Translations under genes and position numbers: made by a program
In this document: positions 1-9,997 of the stretch, piece by piece
How the letters are laid out: each line of letters starts with the position of its first letter
Position numbering within the stretch: position 1 is the first letter of the stretch
DNA from: Pseudomonas coleopterorum
GTDB taxonomy: Bacteria > Pseudomonadota > Gammaproteobacteria > Pseudomonadales > Pseudomonadaceae
Reading direction: 5' to 3'
Length of the DNA stretch: 64,000 bases
Assembly (NCBI RefSeq): GCF_900105555.1
Contig: NZ_FNTZ01000001.1
Coordinates: 124,001 to 188,000 of the forward strand
The notes under the pieces: generated by a model
Databases searched by the model: none
What the model was told of the DNA's origin: nothing
What the model saw: the letters and a program-made list of their open reading frames with translations, nothing else

Positions 1-698
1 TTGGCGCGAAACAGTTGCTTGCGGCTCCAGTAATGGTGAATCAGGTCGGGGCACTCGCGGATCGAGTAGCGTTTGTAGGCGGCGATGCCCAGGCAGAACT
101 CTTCGAGAATGTAGGCACCCTCGGCGCGCGGATACAGATCGTCCATCAGCTCGATGGAGCGCTCCAGCAGGCCGGCATCGTTGGCGTGCAGCCCGATGAC
201 ACCGGAATTGATCAGCGGCATCTGGTCATCGGCCAGCCCACGTGCCAGTAGCTCCGCACTCAGCGCGGAGTAGAGCACGCTCTCCGGGCATTCCCCGTAG
301 CGAATGCCAATCGAATTGCACAGCAGGCTGCCCGGCGTGATGCGCTCGAACAGCGCCAGTGGCGATTGATGGAAAAAGGTATCGGTATCGATCAGCAGGG
401 CCACTTCGGACTCGCGCAACACTTCGCGCAGCGCCATGTGCTTGATGCGGAAATGATAGCCGTGCGGCTGCATCCAGGCTTCGCGGGTGGCCGTATCGAA
501 ATTGCGTACCCGCACCGGCAGGTCGCGATAGGGCGCCGGGTCATCGGTGAATACCTGGATGTCGAGGCCGTGATCGGGGGTTTCCCGCAGGCGCGCCAAG
601 GCGCTGCAGATGCTGAAGACCGCTTCGCGATGGTAGGTGTCGGCACCGAACACCAGGTAGACCAGCTGCGGGCGTGAGGAATCGATTCGAGTGTGCAT
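1..698 (-). CDS. Glycosyltransferase-like protein, C-terminus beyond window
   Basis: The reading frame starts at the ATG on the minus strand at 696-698 and stays open to the left edge, so about 232 N-terminal residues are visible and the stop is missing. The protein begins MHTRIDSSRPQLVYLVFGAD, a beta-strand opening typical of nucleotide-sugar transferases. It has a DTD motif at residues 104-106 (ALLIDTDTFF), the metal/nucleotide-sugar binding signature of GT-A fold enzymes. A later INSGVIGL stretch also resembles GT8-like or capsule/LPS transferases. The sugar and acceptor cannot be read from the sequence. It lies downstream of metF on the same strand but is separated from it by a terminator, so it is probably transcribed on its own. 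Confidence 0.75.
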   Translation of the reverse strand, partial: MHTRIDSSRPQLVYLVFGADTYHREAVFSICSALARLRETPDHGLDIQVFTDDPAPYRDLPVRVRNFDTATREAWMQPHGYHFRIKHMALREVLRESEVALLIDTDTFFHQSPLALFERITPGSLLCNSIGIRYGECPESVLYSALSAELLARGLADDQMPLINSGVIGLHANDAGLLERSIELMDDLYPRAEGAYILEEFCLGIAAYKRYSIRECPDLIHHYWSRKQLFRA

Positions 699-725
699 GG
701 ACTTGATTCTACTGCTGGTGATCGA

Positions 726-757
726 CAAAAAAAGGCCCCGGCAAAATGCCAGGGCCT
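726..757 (-). terminator. Rho-independent terminator after metF
   Basis: Read on the minus strand, a GC-rich stem (GGCCCTGGCA and its partner TGCCGGGGCC, with loop TTT) is followed directly by a run of seven T. It lies just after the metF stop codon and ends the ahcY-metF transcription unit. Confidence 0.85.
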
Positions 758-774
758 TGGGCCGCCTGAAAGAC

Positions 775-1620
775 TCAGCTGCTGAGTTTCAGATTGTTCC
801 ATACGGCCAGGCTGGGTTCTGCCTGGTTCAGGGTATAGAAATGCAGGCCGGGTGCGCCGCCTTGCAATAAGCGCTCACACATCTGAGTGATCACTTCCTC
901 GCCGAACGCCTGGATGCTCTTCACATCATCGCCATAGGCTTCCAGCTGCTTGCGTACCCAACGCGGGATCTCTGCGCCACATGCATCGGAGAAGCGCGCC
1001 AGCTTGCTGTAGTTGGTGATCGGCATGATGCCCGGCACGATTGGGATGTTCACGCCCAGCTTCTGCACGCGCTCGACGAAGTAGAAGTAGCTGTCGGCGT
1101 TGAAGAAGTACTGGGTGATCGCACTGCTCGCGCCGGCGTTGGCCTTGCGCGCGAAGTTGACCAGGTCGTCTTCGAAGTTGCGCGCCTGCGGGTGCATCTC
1201 GGGGTAGGCCGCCACTTCGATGTGGAAGTGGTCGCCGGTTTCGGCGCGGATGAACTCGACCAGGTCATTGGCATGGCGCAGCTCGCCGCTGGACATGCCC
1301 ATGCCCGATGGCAGGTCGCCGCGCAGCGCGACGATGCGCTTGATGCCGGCCGACCGGTACTGGTCGAGCAGGCCGCGCAGGTCCTGTTTACTGTCGCCCA
1401 CGCAGGAAAGGTGCGGAGCGGCGGGAACGTTGACTTCGTTTTCCAGCTGCAGAACGGTGTTCAGGGTACGGTCGCGGGTCGAACCGCCGGCGCCGTAGGT
1501 GCAGGAAAAGAAATCGGGTTTGTAGGCAGCCAACTGGCGGGCGACGCCCATCAGCTTTTCATGCCCGGCATCGGTCTTGGTGGGAAAGAACTCGAAGCTT
1601 AAGGGACGATCGTGAGACAT
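775..1620 (-). CDS. metF: 5,10-methylenetetrahydrofolate reductase
   Basis: Cytosolic flavoenzyme that reduces 5,10-methylene-THF to 5-methyl-THF, the methyl donor for methionine synthesis. The 281-residue product has the usual MetF length. It begins MSHDRPLSFEFFPTKTDAG, containing the conserved SFEFFPTKT segment, and has the RGDLP folate/flavin loop and the VPGIMPITNY segment of the TIM barrel. The ATG at 1620 is chosen because it gives the family N-terminus; an upstream in-frame ATG at 1677 would add 19 unrelated residues. It lies 69 bases downstream of ahcY on the same strand, forming a methyl-cycle unit that the SAH riboswitch upstream of ahcY probably controls. Confidence 0.96.
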   Translation of the reverse strand: MSHDRPLSFEFFPTKTDAGHEKLMGVARQLAAYKPDFFSCTYGAGGSTRDRTLNTVLQLENEVNVPAAPHLSCVGDSKQDLRGLLDQYRSAGIKRIVALRGDLPSGMGMSSGELRHANDLVEFIRAETGDHFHIEVAAYPEMHPQARNFEDDLVNFARKANAGASSAITQYFFNADSYFYFVERVQKLGVNIPIVPGIMPITNYSKLARFSDACGAEIPRWVRKQLEAYGDDVKSIQAFGEEVITQMCERLLQGGAPGLHFYTLNQAEPSLAVWNNLKLSS

Positions 1621-1689
1621 GGCAGTTTCTCGGTAAACCCATCGAGCGGGCCAGCGTTGACTGGCCCGCCGTATCAAGAGCCTGAACGC

Positions 1690-3279
<1,590 letters not shown>

Positions 3280-3424
3280 TTATATAGAGGTGTGGCCAGC
3301 TTCCAAAGTATTTCTGACGATTACCGCCGGATGGATAATGGTATTGATAGGCAAAGCTCAATGGAGGCGGGCGCTGTGGTCTGCCATGATTCGACACACT
3401 TAGGTGAAGAGCAGAGGAGCCAGC

Positions 3425-3820
3425 ATGAATTTTCATACGCGCAAATGGGTAAAACCTGAAGACCTCAACCCCAACGGCACCCTGTTCGGCGGCAGCCTGC
3501 TGCGCTGGATCGATGAAGAAGCGGCTATCTATGCCATCGTGCAACTTGGCAACCAGCGGGTGGTGACCAAGTACATCTCCGAGATCAATTTCGTCAGCGC
3601 CTCGCGCCAGGGCGACATCATCGAACTGGGCATCACCGCCACGGAATTCGGCCGGACCTCCATCACCCTGACCTGCGAGGTGCGTAACAAGATCACGCGC
3701 AAGAGCATCCTCACCGTGGACAAGCTGGTGTTCGTCAACCTGGGCGAAGACGGCCTGCCGGCACCCCATGGGCGCACCGAAATCCGCTACATCAAGGATC
3801 AGTTCGAAACCATCGACTGA
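3425..3820 (+). CDS. Acyl-CoA thioesterase, YciA-like hotdog fold
   Basis: Small hotdog-fold thioesterase of 131 residues, expected to hydrolyse acyl-CoA esters in the cytosol. The segment NPNGTLFGGSLLRWIDEEAA holds the conserved N-x-x-G-x-x-(H/F)GG and acidic active-site features of the YciA/BACH group, and the later segment ISEINFVSASRQGDIIELG is also typical. GAGGAG lies a few bases before the ATG at 3425, so it is preferred over an in-frame ATG at 3404. It is a single gene with a short hairpin after its stop. Confidence 0.88.
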   Translation: MNFHTRKWVKPEDLNPNGTLFGGSLLRWIDEEAAIYAIVQLGNQRVVTKYISEINFVSASRQGDIIELGITATEFGRTSITLTCEVRNKITRKSILTVDKLVFVNLGEDGLPAPHGRTEIRYIKDQFETID

Positions 3821-3848
3821 ACCCGGCCCATGTAGCGCTCGTCCCGTT

Positions 3849-3872
3849 CCAGGCCGCGTGTGGCCTGGCTTC
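3849..3872 (+). terminator. Hairpin after thioesterase gene
   Basis: A perfect 7-bp stem (CCAGGCC/GGCCTGG) with a 6-base loop lies 28 bases after the thioesterase stop and is followed by a T-poor CTTCT stretch. It is probably a weak terminator separating this gene from the radical-SAM gene. Confidence 0.5.
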
Positions 3873-3943
3873 TAGCCGACCGGCGGCGTTGATGAAGGGC
3901 CTGTATTTCTGTACTGTACATAAAAACAGTATCGGGAAATTTC

Positions 3944-5164
3944 ATGCAATTGATCGATAAGCTCAGCATCCTCGCCGACGCCGCCAAGTACGATGCCTCG
4001 TGCGCCAGCAGCGGTGCGCCCAAGCGCAGCTCCGAAGGCAAGGGCGGGCTGGGTTCGACCAACGGCATGGGCATCTGCCACAGCTACACGCCGGATGGTC
4101 GCTGTGTATCGTTGCTCAAGATACTGTTGACCAATTTCTGCCTGTTCGACTGCCAGTACTGCGTCAACCGCCGTTCCAGCGACGTGCCACGGGCGCGCTT
4201 CACGCCTGAAGAAGTGGTGCGCCTGACCGTGGACTTCTACCGGCGCAACTGCATCAGCGGCTTGTTCCTGAGCTCCGGCATCATCCGCTCGGCCGACTAC
4301 ACCATGGAACAGCTGATCCGCGTGGCGCGCCTGCTGCGCGAGGAGCATCAGTTCCGCGGCTACATCCACCTCAAGACCATTCCCGAAGCCGACCCGGCAC
4401 TCATCGAAGAGGCGGGTCGCTACGCCGATCGCCTGAGCGTGAACATCGAGCTGCCCACCGATGTCAGCCTGCAGACCCTGGCGCCGGAAAAGGACGTGAA
4501 ATCGATCAAGAAAGCCATGAGCACCATCTACACGGGCCAGCAGACCGTGCTCAACGAACCGCGCGCGCCACGCTTCACGCCGGCCGGGCAAAGCACGCAG
4601 ATGATCGTCGGTGCCGACCAGACCGACGACAGCACCATCCTGCACAGCGCTGAATCCCTGTACGGCAACTACGGCCTGAAACGGGTTTACTATTCGGCGT
4701 TCAGCCCCATCCCCAACAGCCCCAAGAGCGTGCCGCTGGCAGCACCGCCACTGATGCGCGAGCACCGCCTCTACCAGGCCGATTTCCTGCTGCGCAGCTA
4801 TGGCTACAAGGCCGACGAGCTGCTCTCCGGTCCGGGCGACCTGGCGCTGGACATCGATCCCAAGTTGGCCTGGGCGCTGGAAAACCGAAGCGTTTTCCCA
4901 TTGGATCTGAACCGTGCGGAACCTGCACTGATCGCCCGCATTCCCGGCATTGGCCTGCGTACCACCAAGCGCCTGGTGGAGCTGCGTCGGCAGCGGCGGA
5001 TCCGTTATGAAGACCTGACCCGCCTGCGTTGCGTACTGGCCAAGGCCAAGCCGTTCTTCATCACCAGCGACTACCACCCACAGCAGGCAGAAATCTCTAC
5101 TTTGCTGTTGCGCGACCAGCTGCGTGATCGTCCGCAGCCCCAGCAGTTGGGGCTCTGGGGATGA
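3944..5164 (+). CDS. Putative DNA modification/repair radical SAM protein
   Basis: A 406-residue radical-SAM enzyme. The cluster motif is C-x3-C-x2-C in NFCLFDCQYCVNRRS at about residues 64-78. A preceding HSYTPDGRC segment and a C-terminal helix-hairpin-helix (IARIPGIGLRTTKRLVELR), a typical non-specific DNA-binding element, are also present. This combination matches the family annotated as putative DNA modification/repair radical SAM protein (TIGR03916 type). The next gene overlaps it by 4 bases and is its usual partner, so the two probably act together on DNA or nucleotides. The reaction is not established. Confidence 0.88.
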   Translation: MQLIDKLSILADAAKYDASCASSGAPKRSSEGKGGLGSTNGMGICHSYTPDGRCVSLLKILLTNFCLFDCQYCVNRRSSDVPRARFTPEEVVRLTVDFYRRNCISGLFLSSGIIRSADYTMEQLIRVARLLREEHQFRGYIHLKTIPEADPALIEEAGRYADRLSVNIELPTDVSLQTLAPEKDVKSIKKAMSTIYTGQQTVLNEPRAPRFTPAGQSTQMIVGADQTDDSTILHSAESLYGNYGLKRVYYSAFSPIPNSPKSVPLAAPPLMREHRLYQADFLLRSYGYKADELLSGPGDLALDIDPKLAWALENRSVFPLDLNRAEPALIARIPGIGLRTTKRLVELRRQRRIRYEDLTRLRCVLAKAKPFFITSDYHPQQAEISTLLLRDQLRDRPQPQQLGLWG

Positions 5165-5988
5165 TATGCCTGGACTGCGACGACCTGTTCGCCACCTGGC
5201 GGCAACAGGCGCGCTGGCTGCTCAGCCATCAGATCGATCCGAGTCATGTGGGCTGGAACACCGTAGCGGACCTGTTCGCCACGGACGAGCATTACCCGGA
5301 GGAAATCGGTCCTTTCCAGGCGCGCATTCCCGTGGCCCTCATCGAGCTGCTGCAAAGCGCGGCGCAGTACCGTGGCGAGCAACGCTGGAGCCTGTTATAC
5401 GAAGTGCTCTGGCGCGTCAGCCATGGCGACCGCACGGCCATGCTGGCCGGTGATCGCCTGGGCAGTGAGCTGCACCGGCGTATCAAGCAGGTTCGGCGCG
5501 AGAGCCATCATCTGCATGCCTTTCTGCGCTTCGTCGAGATGCCGGTCGCGACCGAGGGTCCTCCCGGTCCTGAATACGTGGCTTGGCACGAACCGGCTCA
5601 TGACATCCTGGCCTTGGCCAGCGAGCATTTCATCGGGCGCATGGGGCGCAGCCGCTGGCTGATAGCGACGCCTCAGGACGGTGTCTATTACGACGGCACC
5701 CAGCTGATCCACGAACGGCGATGCCCATTGGAATGGCAGCAACTGGCGCAGCAAGCCCACGACCCGCAGGGCGAGCTGTGGCTGACCTATTACAGCCACA
5801 TCTTCAACCCGGCGCGCTTGAACCCCAAGGTCATGCAAGGTCACTTGCCCACTCGCTTCTGGAAGAATCTGCCTGAAGGCGCATTGATTCCCGGCCTGAT
5901 CAGCGATGCGCGCACCGGCAAGCAGCGTGATGGCCAGGCTCGCGACATCGGCAAACGCCAGGGCAAGCGCATCGGACGCTCGGTTTAG
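5161..5988 (+). CDS. DUF4130-type DNA metabolism protein, partner of the radical SAM gene
   Basis: A 275-residue protein starting at an ATG that overlaps the stop of the radical-SAM gene (ATGA), so the two are translationally coupled. The family (TIGR03915/DUF4130) is nearly always encoded next to this radical-SAM protein and is sometimes linked to uracil-DNA-glycosylase-like domains. Visible blocks are EVLWRVSHGDRTAMLAGDRL, the RESHHLHAFLRFVE segment, and a C-terminus rich in Lys/Arg (IGKRQGKRIGRSV) suited to nucleic-acid contact. No catalytic residues can be named. Confidence 0.83.
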   Translation: MICLDCDDLFATWRQQARWLLSHQIDPSHVGWNTVADLFATDEHYPEEIGPFQARIPVALIELLQSAAQYRGEQRWSLLYEVLWRVSHGDRTAMLAGDRLGSELHRRIKQVRRESHHLHAFLRFVEMPVATEGPPGPEYVAWHEPAHDILALASEHFIGRMGRSRWLIATPQDGVYYDGTQLIHERRCPLEWQQLAQQAHDPQGELWLTYYSHIFNPARLNPKVMQGHLPTRFWKNLPEGALIPGLISDARTGKQRDGQARDIGKRQGKRIGRSV

Positions 5989-5994
5989 CGCTCG

Positions 5995-6738
5995 CTAGAC
6001 CCCCTGCAGATGAACTTCACCCAGCACACTTCCCAGCGGACCGAAGCTGCGCTCGATCATTTCCCGATGACCCTCGGCGTCAACGATAACTACCGTACTG
6101 GCGCGCGTTCCGTAGCTGGCACCGGTAATGAACACACTCGACAGCAGCCGCTCGGTGGCCAGGCCCACGCCCGTATCAGGTAGCGCATGTTCCGGTGCCT
6201 GGTCGGCATCGGCCAGCATTGCCAGTAATGCGTCAGGCTGGCTACCAGCGACCTCCAGCCCGTGACAGGCTTTCACCAGCTTGGGCCATGGCGTGTCGAG
6301 GCTGGCATTGGACAGCCCGTAGGTGCCTGCCTCCAGATACTGCGGCGTGCCTGCAGCGGAGTGCAGGTAGCACAGGCGCTGACCATCACCGAGCAGCAGA
6401 TTGAATCCGGCGTATTGGTCCAGGCGATCCGTGACGGCCTGCAGATAAGCCTCGATCGACAGTTCACCGGTCAGAAAACCCGCCACCAGATCACCTCGGG
6501 AGCGGCGCGCGGGTGGCTGGCCGGGGCGCCGGATATTGGTCAGCGCGGCGATACGCCCGTTCGGCCCGATCCCCAGCCAGCTACCGCCTGCTTCCAGGTC
6601 CCGACCGGCGTACACCCCGCAAGAATCCCGCCACTGGGACAACGGCGCCGTGGGTCGGGCGTGGAATTCGTCACGGTTGCCTGCCAGTACCAGCGGTGTG
6701 TCATGGCCGGGCTGCCAGGTGAAAACGATCAGGCACAT
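5995..6738 (-). CDS. NRDE-family protein (TANGO2-like)
   Basis: 247 residues beginning MCLIVFTWQPGHDTPLVLAG and continuing NRDEF, the signature that names the NRDE family. The Cys at position 2 is the expected N-terminal nucleophile of this Ntn-hydrolase-like fold. SWLGIGPNGRIAALTNIR is a second conserved block. The eukaryotic relative is TANGO2; the bacterial function is not settled. The gene converges on the DUF4130 gene with only 6 bases between the stops. Confidence 0.9.
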   Translation of the reverse strand: MCLIVFTWQPGHDTPLVLAGNRDEFHARPTAPLSQWRDSCGVYAGRDLEAGGSWLGIGPNGRIAALTNIRRPGQPPARRSRGDLVAGFLTGELSIEAYLQAVTDRLDQYAGFNLLLGDGQRLCYLHSAAGTPQYLEAGTYGLSNASLDTPWPKLVKACHGLEVAGSQPDALLAMLADADQAPEHALPDTGVGLATERLLSSVFITGASYGTRASTVVIVDAEGHREMIERSFGPLGSVLGEVHLQGV

Positions 6739-6932
6739 ACGTGGAAATCCTTGCAGTTTGGCTTCACTCTACCGATCCGCTGTCGGTCTATCCATCGCTG
6801 CAAGGTGGAGCGTCAGGGCCCGGTTCCGGTACCATGCCGAACGGTTTGCGGGCGCAATCATGAAATTGCGATGTACCTACCGCCCGGTGCCTGCACGGTG
6901 CCCTGGCCCAGCGTATAGTTCCGAATTCGCCC

Positions 6933-7079
6933 ATGCGCCCGCCTTGGCATGCATCGCCATCACCGTCTGGTTTCGCCAGATACGCTGCGCGCCGGGCGCA
7001 CAGATTATCGTTCAAGGTGCTCAAACACCTGTTCGCCGCGCTGCCCTTCGGCGTCGGCATGAGTTTTTTGCTTAGCTGA
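6933..7079 (+). pseudogene. Remnant of a TSUP (TauE/SafE) permease C-terminus
   Basis: The roughly 350-base gap between the NRDE gene and lgt holds a short frame ending at 7079. Its last 35 residues include ARYAARRAHRLSFKVLKHLF followed by a hydrophobic segment. This pattern (arginine-rich loop, A-H-R-L, then a terminal membrane helix) is the usual end of TSUP-family permeases, which sit directly before lgt in other pseudomonads. The rest of the gene is missing and no plausible start exists, so this looks like the stump of a deleted neighbour. Recognition is by eye only. Confidence 0.45.
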
Positions 7080-7088
7080 GGAATTGCA

Positions 7089-7901
7089 ATGCTGCCTTAC
7101 CCGCAGATCGACCCGGTGGCACTGGCCATCGGACCGCTGAAAATCCACTGGTACGGCCTGATGTACCTGGTGGGCATTGGTGGCGCCTGGTTGCTGGCCT
7201 CACGCCGGCTCAACGGGTTCGACCCGACCTGGACCAAGGAAAAACTCTCGGACCTGGTGTTCTGGTGTGCAATGGGGGTGATCCTCGGCGGCCGCCTCGG
7301 CTACGTGCTGTTCTACGACCTGGAGCAATACATCGCCAACCCCACCTTGATATTCGAGGTGTGGAAGGGCGGCATGTCGTTCCATGGCGGGCTGCTGGGC
7401 GTAATGCTGGCCACGTGGTGGTTCGGCAGGAAGAACGACAAGTCGTTCTTCCAGCTGATGGACTTCATCGCTCCGCTGGTGCCGATCGGTCTGGGCGCCG
7501 GGCGCATCGGCAACTTCATCAACGCCGAGCTGTGGGGCAAACCCACCGATGTGCCCTGGGCCATGATCTTCCCGCCTTTCAGCGATCCGGCGCAGTTGCC
7601 CCGTCACCCTTCGCAGCTCTACCAGTTTGCGTTGGAAGGCGTCGCTTTGTTCGTCATCCTCTGGCTATTCTCGCGCAAGCCGCGGCCGACGATGGCCGTA
7701 TCGGGCATGTTCGCCCTGTTCTACGGCATCTTCCGCTTCATCGTCGAGTTCGTCCGCGTGCCCGATGCGCAGTTGGGCTACCTGGCGTGGGGCTGGCTGA
7801 CGATGGGGCAGGTGCTGTGTCTGCCGATGATCCTGGGCGGTCTGGGGCTGATCTGGTTGGCCTACCACCGCGCGCCGGCGGCTCCGCGCCCGGCTGTTTG
7901 A
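7089..7901 (+). CDS. lgt: Prolipoprotein diacylglyceryl transferase
   Basis: Inner-membrane enzyme that transfers diacylglyceryl from phosphatidylglycerol to the lipobox Cys of prolipoproteins. At 270 residues it has the usual length, with about seven hydrophobic segments. It carries the Lgt signature region [20 protein letters not shown] (about residues 138-157), the HPSQLYQ motif, and the early [10 protein letters not shown] segment. GAGGA precedes the ATG. Its direct neighbour thyA is the standard Pseudomonas arrangement. Confidence 0.97.
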   Translation: MLPYPQIDPVALAIGPLKIHWYGLMYLVGIGGAWLLASRRLNGFDPTWTKEKLSDLVFWCAMGVILGGRLGYVLFYDLEQYIANPTLIFEVWKGGMSFHGGLLGVMLATWWFGRKNDKSFFQLMDFIAPLVPIGLGAGRIGNFINAELWGKPTDVPWAMIFPPFSDPAQLPRHPSQLYQFALEGVALFVILWLFSRKPRPTMAVSGMFALFYGIFRFIVEFVRVPDAQLGYLAWGWLTMGQVLCLPMILGGLGLIWLAYHRAPAAPRPAV

Positions 7902-7955
7902 TTCTTTTTTGCCTGGGCGCGACCAAGGTTGCGCCCTGAACGATGCAGGTACGTC

Positions 7956-8660
7956 ATGAAGCAATATCTGGAACTGGTCGCCCACGTCATCAAGAACGGC
8001 ACCTTGCAAAGCAACCGCACCGGCGTGCGCACCATCAGTTTCCCGGGTGCCATGCTGCGGTTCGACCTGCAGGAAGGCTTTCCGGCGATCACCACCCGGC
8101 GCCTGGCCTTCAAGTCGGCCATCGGCGAAATGGTCGGGTTCCTGCGCGGCGTCAACAATGCCGCCGAATTCCGCGCCTTGGGCTGTAAGGTCTGGGACCA
8201 GAACGCCAACGAGAACGCCCAGTGGCTGGCCAACCCCTTCCGCCAGGGTGAAGACGACCTGGGCGAGATCTATGGCGTGCAGTGGCGCCAGTGGCCAGCC
8301 TACAAACGCATCGCCCTGAGCAACCCCGCGGCGATCGAACTGGCCGTCAGCCAAGGCTATCGGCAGATTGCCCAGGCCGAGGAAAACGGCGAGAGCTTCG
8401 TGGTGCTGTACAAAGCCATCGACCAGATTCGCCAGTGCCTCGACACCATCATCAAGGACCCAGGCAGCCGTCGAATCCTGTTCCACGGCTGGAACTGCGC
8501 CCAGCTCGATGAAATGGCGCTGCCGCCGTGCCATCTGCTGTACCAGTTCCATCCCAACCCGGAAACCCGCGAGATCTCGTTGACACTGTACATCCGCTCC
8601 AACGACCTGGGTCTTTTATACCCCCTTCAAGAACCTGCACAGTACGCAATGGCTGCGTAG
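7956..8660 (+). pseudogene. thyA: Host thymidylate synthase, 3' end cut off by island insertion
   Basis: The first 220 residues are normal thymidylate synthase: the start [20 protein letters not shown], the folate/dUMP region, and the active-site Cys192 in [12 protein letters not shown]. The sequence follows the family through [11 protein letters not shown] and then continues with 15 unrelated residues ([14 protein letters not shown]) to a stop. The missing part, about 100 residues in the long Pseudomonas form, contains the conserved GDAH-x-Y-x-NH nucleotide/folate contacts, so the product should be inactive. The break coincides with the start of the recombinase-bearing island. The missing 3' fragment is not seen in this window and should lie beyond the right end of the island. 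Confidence 0.93.
8605..8620. other. Left island/chromosome junction (candidate attachment site)
   Basis: Host thyA coding sequence matches the family up to the GACCTGGGTCT stretch, and homology ends within the next few bases. The exact crossover core cannot be fixed without the right junction or an empty site. It falls in the codons for the conserved SNDLGLG region, which would give the element a well-preserved target. Confidence 0.6.
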
Positions 8661-8749
8661 CAAAGCTTTACCTTCCAGGCTCATTTATTGTGCCCCAACG
8701 CTAATGCACATTGTGTATAGTGCGGGCCGTTTTGAGGAGAGTGGAAGGA

Positions 8750-9997
8750 ATGAAGGTAGTAGCAGTACGGGGTCAACCTCTTGATCTCAGTGAGTCCCCG
8801 ACCAGGCGGGACGATGTTTCCAATGAGTACCAGACTCAGGAAGCCTTGAAGCTTACAGGGGCAGCCGTCTTCGATGACGATGAGCGTCTGATGCCTCTGA
8901 TCTCGGGGTTCCTATCCCACGAGCTCCGGAACGCTCTGATCTCCCAGCAATCAGCCCTTACCTATGGCAGGAACCTGGGGTACTTCCATGAGTACCTGAT
9001 GGGGCGTCGTGAGTTCGCAGACTGTGAGCGCGACTCAGCCTTCTTGGAAATCCGGACTCACGTTATCGAGGAGTACTTTGCTCACATCCGTGAAGCCGAG
9101 GAGATTTCGAAGAAGACTGTGCGCAACCGCGATTCATCCCTGATGGCTTTCTTCAACAAGTCCTTGTGCCGAGGAGTAGATGATCTTCCGGCTCCTCGAA
9201 CTGGGCCTAACCCCTACGTAGGTGGCTTGCTGTCGCCCCGGCCAAACAAGAGATTGGTGATCGCCTGCTCGCTGGACAACCTCAGAGAGCTCATCTTGGC
9301 CACGCAAAGTGAGCGTGAACGCTGCCTGCTGCAGTTCATCTACGATACCGGCGTGCGACGCTCAGAAGTCCCGCGGGTAACTCTGAAGGCGATTGATGAC
9401 GCCCTTCGTTTCCAAGACACCTTGTTCGTCTCGCCTGGTGCTTCTGTCAGCGTCAATGCTGATTACTGCCCCATGCGTATCGATGGCAGCAAGGGCTCTG
9501 CAGACTCTTTCAAACCGCGTGACACGTTAGTGAGCCGAGCTACCCTGCTGCGCGTAAAAAAGTACCACTCCTCCCCGCTATACAGGATGTACAAAGGCCA
9601 ATTCCGCAATGCGGAGGACACCCCCGCTTTCCTGAACGCTGAGGGTGGCCAATACACTGCTCGCTCGATCTCAAAGCTCCTAGAGCGCACCTCGAAGCGT
9701 GCCCTTGATCTATTGAGGATCGACAGGATGATTTCCCCTCACAAATTGCGCCACGGAAACGCCTACGCCCTGCTCAGGACGCCGGACATCGGTACTGATT
9801 TCCTTGATCGGATGGTCGCCGTGCAGAAGACGCTGGGCCACTCGCGGCTCACAACGTCGGAAACCTACACTCAGATTCCTCACGACCTTTATCAAAAGCT
9901 CGTCCGCCCTGGCACTGAAACCAAAACGAAAGCAGGTGAGATGGCCGAGCTTTCCCAACAGACGCGCCTGAGAATTGATGCTGGAGATATGAAATGA
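8750..9997 (+). CDS. ginA: Tyrosine recombinase GinA-like, first gene of the recombinase operon
   Basis: Site-specific recombinase of 415 residues from the ATG at 8750, which has AAGGA just upstream; an in-frame ATG at 8711 lacks a ribosome site. The catalytic domain is complete by eye: Arg I in [14 protein letters not shown] (His and Arg II), [12 protein letters not shown] (His III and the nucleophile Tyr). The N-terminal part looks like a core-binding domain ([16 protein letters not shown]). It is the first of four genes joined by ATGA overlaps with the content of the ginABCD operon of GInt islands: three unlike tyrosine recombinases and one small HTH protein. The position directly at the island edge fits. 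TATAGT at 8716-8721 may be its -10 box. Confidence 0.88.
   Translation: MKVVAVRGQPLDLSESPTRRDDVSNEYQTQEALKLTGAAVFDDDERLMPLISGFLSHELRNALISQQSALTYGRNLGYFHEYLMGRREFADCERDSAFLEIRTHVIEEYFAHIREAEEISKKTVRNRDSSLMAFFNKSLCRGVDDLPAPRTGPNPYVGGLLSPRPNKRLVIACSLDNLRELILATQSERERCLLQFIYDTGVRRSEVPRVTLKAIDDALRFQDTLFVSPGASVSVNADYCPMRIDGSKGSADSFKPRDTLVSRATLLRVKKYHSSPLYRMYKGQFRNAEDTPAFLNAEGGQYTARSISKLLERTSKRALDLLRIDRMISPHKLRHGNAYALLRTPDIGTDFLDRMVAVQKTLGHSRLTTSETYTQIPHDLYQKLVRPGTETKTKAGEMAELSQQTRLRIDAGDMK

Noticed and set aside
3872..5077. Long leftward frame of about 400 codons opposite the radical-SAM gene
   Set aside because: Antisense shadow; the opposite strand has all radical-SAM motifs.
7915..7936. Stem GGGCGCGACC/GGTTGCGCCC between lgt and thyA
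   Set aside because: Possible leader hairpin, but there is no T-tract and lgt-thyA are normally co-transcribed, so it was not called a terminator.
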